From: Lichtheimia corymbifera B2541
Lineage: Eukaryota > Mucoromycota > Mucoromycetes > Mucorales > Lichtheimiaceae
NCBI GenBank assembly: GCA_000697475.1
Contig: JNEU01000596.1
Location: 1-25,089 of the forward strand
Direction of reading: 5' to 3'
DNA: 25,089 bases
Part shown: positions 22,937 to 25,089 of the stretch, one piece after another
Layout: each line of letters starts with the position of its first letter
Position numbering within the stretch: position 1 is the first letter of the stretch
Translations under genes and position numbers: made by a program
Notes under the pieces: generated by a model
Told to the model about the DNA's origin: nothing
Seen by the model: the letters and a program-made list of their open reading frames with translations, nothing else
Databases searched by the model: none

Positions 22937-25089
22937 ATGTCAAGCCCAAAGGAGGATCTACCTCAAGACAACACCACGGATAACCCGACTGAAAACCAAA
23001 CACCAAGCCAAGATAATGGAGCCAGAGATAAAGACACGCATATGGACGAGGCTAGTGATGGAGAAACAAGATCCGTTAGTTCAAGTACCCAATCATCAAA
23101 TACCTCGCATGGCTCAGATTCGAATCGCAAGTCGCATAAAGCACTCAAGAAGGCGCACAGAAAGTCCCATAAGGATAAGTACCAACGGAAGGATAAGCAA
23201 TCGAATGACAAGGATCCCAAGAAAGCAGCACGTGAAACCATCAAGCACTATCAAGCAAAGCTAGACAAGTTAATGATCCAATATCATGAAGCCATTCCCA
23301 CCGCTACCACGGACAGACTCAAGGATTACCAAAAGGACATTGCCAACACAAAGAAGACCTTGGCTGAATTTCGTGCTACGCTTGAAGACATATATGGTGA
23401 CCATGAGAGTGGCAATACCACCAGTAATGTTGAAACCATCAACAAGGGTGCGGATCGAATGACTGCAAAAGACGTGCCTTTCTTTCAATGGAGCGGATCA
23501 ACAGTCAAGGACACCAAGAAGATCATATATGACACTGTGGACCATTTTTTGAGTGACTTCAAGAAGATCGTCGAGGCCAACACCAAGAGCACTATTGACA
23601 AACAATGGTCAAACTGGCTTGCTTTAGCTTTTCCCCATCATCTCGACCTATGGTACTCACAGAAACTGGAAGGTCGCAATTACAAGTGGGACAAGGTCTG
23701 TCGAGTCATCAAGCGCAGATTCCAGGCACAAGATACAGAGCTCACAAAGGCTACCGAGGTATACAATATGACTATGCAGCCTGGTGAAGATGTTGTGGAG
23801 TATGGTGATCGCTTCCAAAATGCTGCTCGTGAGGGTGGATTACAAGATGACCAAGGTCTTGCAATGCGTTTTCTTGCCTCTCTTCAGGATCATATTCAAG
23901 AAAATGTACAAGTCGTATGGCACTCAAGAAACCGTAAACGCAAGCCTAAAAATCTGGAGGAGATTCGTCGTGTAGCAAGTATGGTATCAGTCAACAAGCG
24001 TGGTGCACGTGTCGATAAAAGTGAGCAATACTCACAACGTCGCAAGTCGCCCAAGCCCAAACAGAAGCCATCGTACTGGTGTCCACATCACAAACGCATG
24101 GTCGAACACCGTCCAGAAGATTGCAGGGAGAAGGCCAAAGCACAAGGAAAAGCAAAGACACTTGCCGAACAACGTTATGCCAATGGTGAATGTATTCATT
24201 GCGGTGCAGAATGGGAGAAGACCCATCGTTGTCAAGAGTATCGCGATGCACACAAGAAGAAAAAAGAAGCCAAGCTAGCCAATTTGCGCCTCAACGCGAT
24301 GACTGTGGATTCGACCCCTGATGAGTCTCAACCTGAAGAGTGTCACCCTGCTGACGACGCACTTCATGACTTTGACCAAGATATGGCCGACCTCGATAAA
24401 CTTGCAGCCGGTAAGCAATTGGGCAATACTCAAAAGCACCATGAATCAGAAACGCTAATACGTTCACCCATTCTTATACAGAATAAACGCTGCCTAGCTC
24501 TCATAGACTCTGGTGCAGAAATATCTGTTTTGAATAAAAGATTATGTGATGATAATAACTGGTCCATTAATCATGTGGATGGGAATATTTGGTATGCCGG
24601 TAGTGGAGATGCCCGTCCAAGAATTGGCACCACAGCACCTTTACAAATTAGCTATAATGGTCATAAACCAGTGTTCAGCTTTGAGGTTATGAACCTTGCA
24701 CACGATGATGTGATCATAGGCAAAGACCTAATGCCACTAATCGGTATTGCTCTTACTGGGTTAGCTTTTAAATGGGATGATGATAACTCGTCTTTAGATT
24801 CGACATCCACTTTGGACATGGTTGAACAAGAACACAATGAGCCTAATGATTCCCCAGCAGGCACACCTAACGAGCGGCATGAATTTGAACATCAAGTACG
24901 CCCTTTTATGGAAGCCAATGCACGCATTCCAAAAACATCATACTGTAATCTGGATGAATCAGTGATCGAGCTTCCTACTCCAGGCGTTACCTCTTCCCAT
25001 CATCGTCAATATCCTATACCATTCAGTCTAAGACCTGCTGTCGATGCTGCCGTCAAGAAATGGTTGGATGATGGTGTCATCGTTAGAGC
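22937..25089 (+). mobile_element. Ty3/gypsy-type LTR retrotransposon, gag-pol reading frame (5' part)
   Basis: One uninterrupted frame of 717 codons runs from the ATG at 22937 off the window end. Order: a Ser/Lys-rich charged N-terminus; a retrotransposon gag domain at about residues 180-330; a CxxH-type zinc motif near 380 (WCPHHKRMVEHRPEDC); a gypsy-type zinc knuckle near 418 (CIHCGAEWEKTHRC); a retropepsin-like protease with active site LIDSGAE near 524 and IIGKDL near 592; and the start of reverse transcriptase near 689 (HHRQYPIPFSLRP). Gag and pol are fused without a frameshift or stop. RNase H and integrase must lie beyond the window. The absence of stops suggests a young, possibly active copy. 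The superfamily call is strong; the lineage is not settled. Confidence 0.92.

Noticed and set aside
22863..23264. 133-codon ORF overlapping the start of gag
   Set aside because: Different frame from the uninterrupted gag-pol frame, with a basic low-complexity product; it is a shadow of gag.

Overview
The window looks like nuclear DNA of a filamentous fungus, most likely an early-diverging one of the Mucoromycota type. The genes are intron-rich, with about 33 introns inferred across seven spliced genes, mostly 50-100 nt long with GT/AG ends. Start codons tend to follow pyrimidine-rich leaders. The products are fungal signalling, cell-wall and transcription-factor families, and a Ty3/gypsy element lies at the right edge. 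No exact species can be named from sequence alone.

Left end (1-1412): no recognisable gene, but four diverged copies of a roughly 110-190 bp unit in the order direct, direct, inverted, direct. Two of them form a 59-bp inverted repeat, and two face each other across a perfect GAGGTCGACCTC palindrome. The unit is open in the same frame in all four copies and matches nothing I recognise.

Genes in order: a calcineurin-like metallophosphoesterase (1413-2358, +); a RhoGAP-domain protein (2973-4260, +); a Yap/Pap1-like bZIP factor with a C-terminal fungal bZIP-associated domain (5599-7440, +); a CaMKI-type kinase in nine exons, including 11-nt and 8-nt microexons (8591-10206, +); a Skt5/Chs4-like Sel1-repeat chitin synthase activator ending in a CaaX box (10430-12178, -); a 2.5-kb divergent intergenic region with a possible decayed coding remnant; an HSF-type transcription factor (14679-15868, +); a 13-exon class 3 aldehyde dehydrogenase (16146-18437, -); two small uncertain minus-strand ORFs (18950-19534); a single-pass membrane protein with a DUF4097-like repeat domain (20196-21896, +); and the 5' part of an intact Ty3/gypsy gag-pol reading frame (22937 to the window end, +).

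These are independent chromosomal genes, not an operon. There is a loose theme: Rho signalling, calcium/calmodulin kinase, Skt5 and two stress-type transcription factors all fit cell-wall or stress control. I infer no shared regulation.

The most notable features are splicing oddities (two GC-AG introns with identical GCAAGT donors, two microexons and a 17-nt exon), the unclassified repeat cluster at the left end, and a RhoGAP with Ala at the position of the conserved catalytic-site Asn. I see no clearly new multi-gene system.
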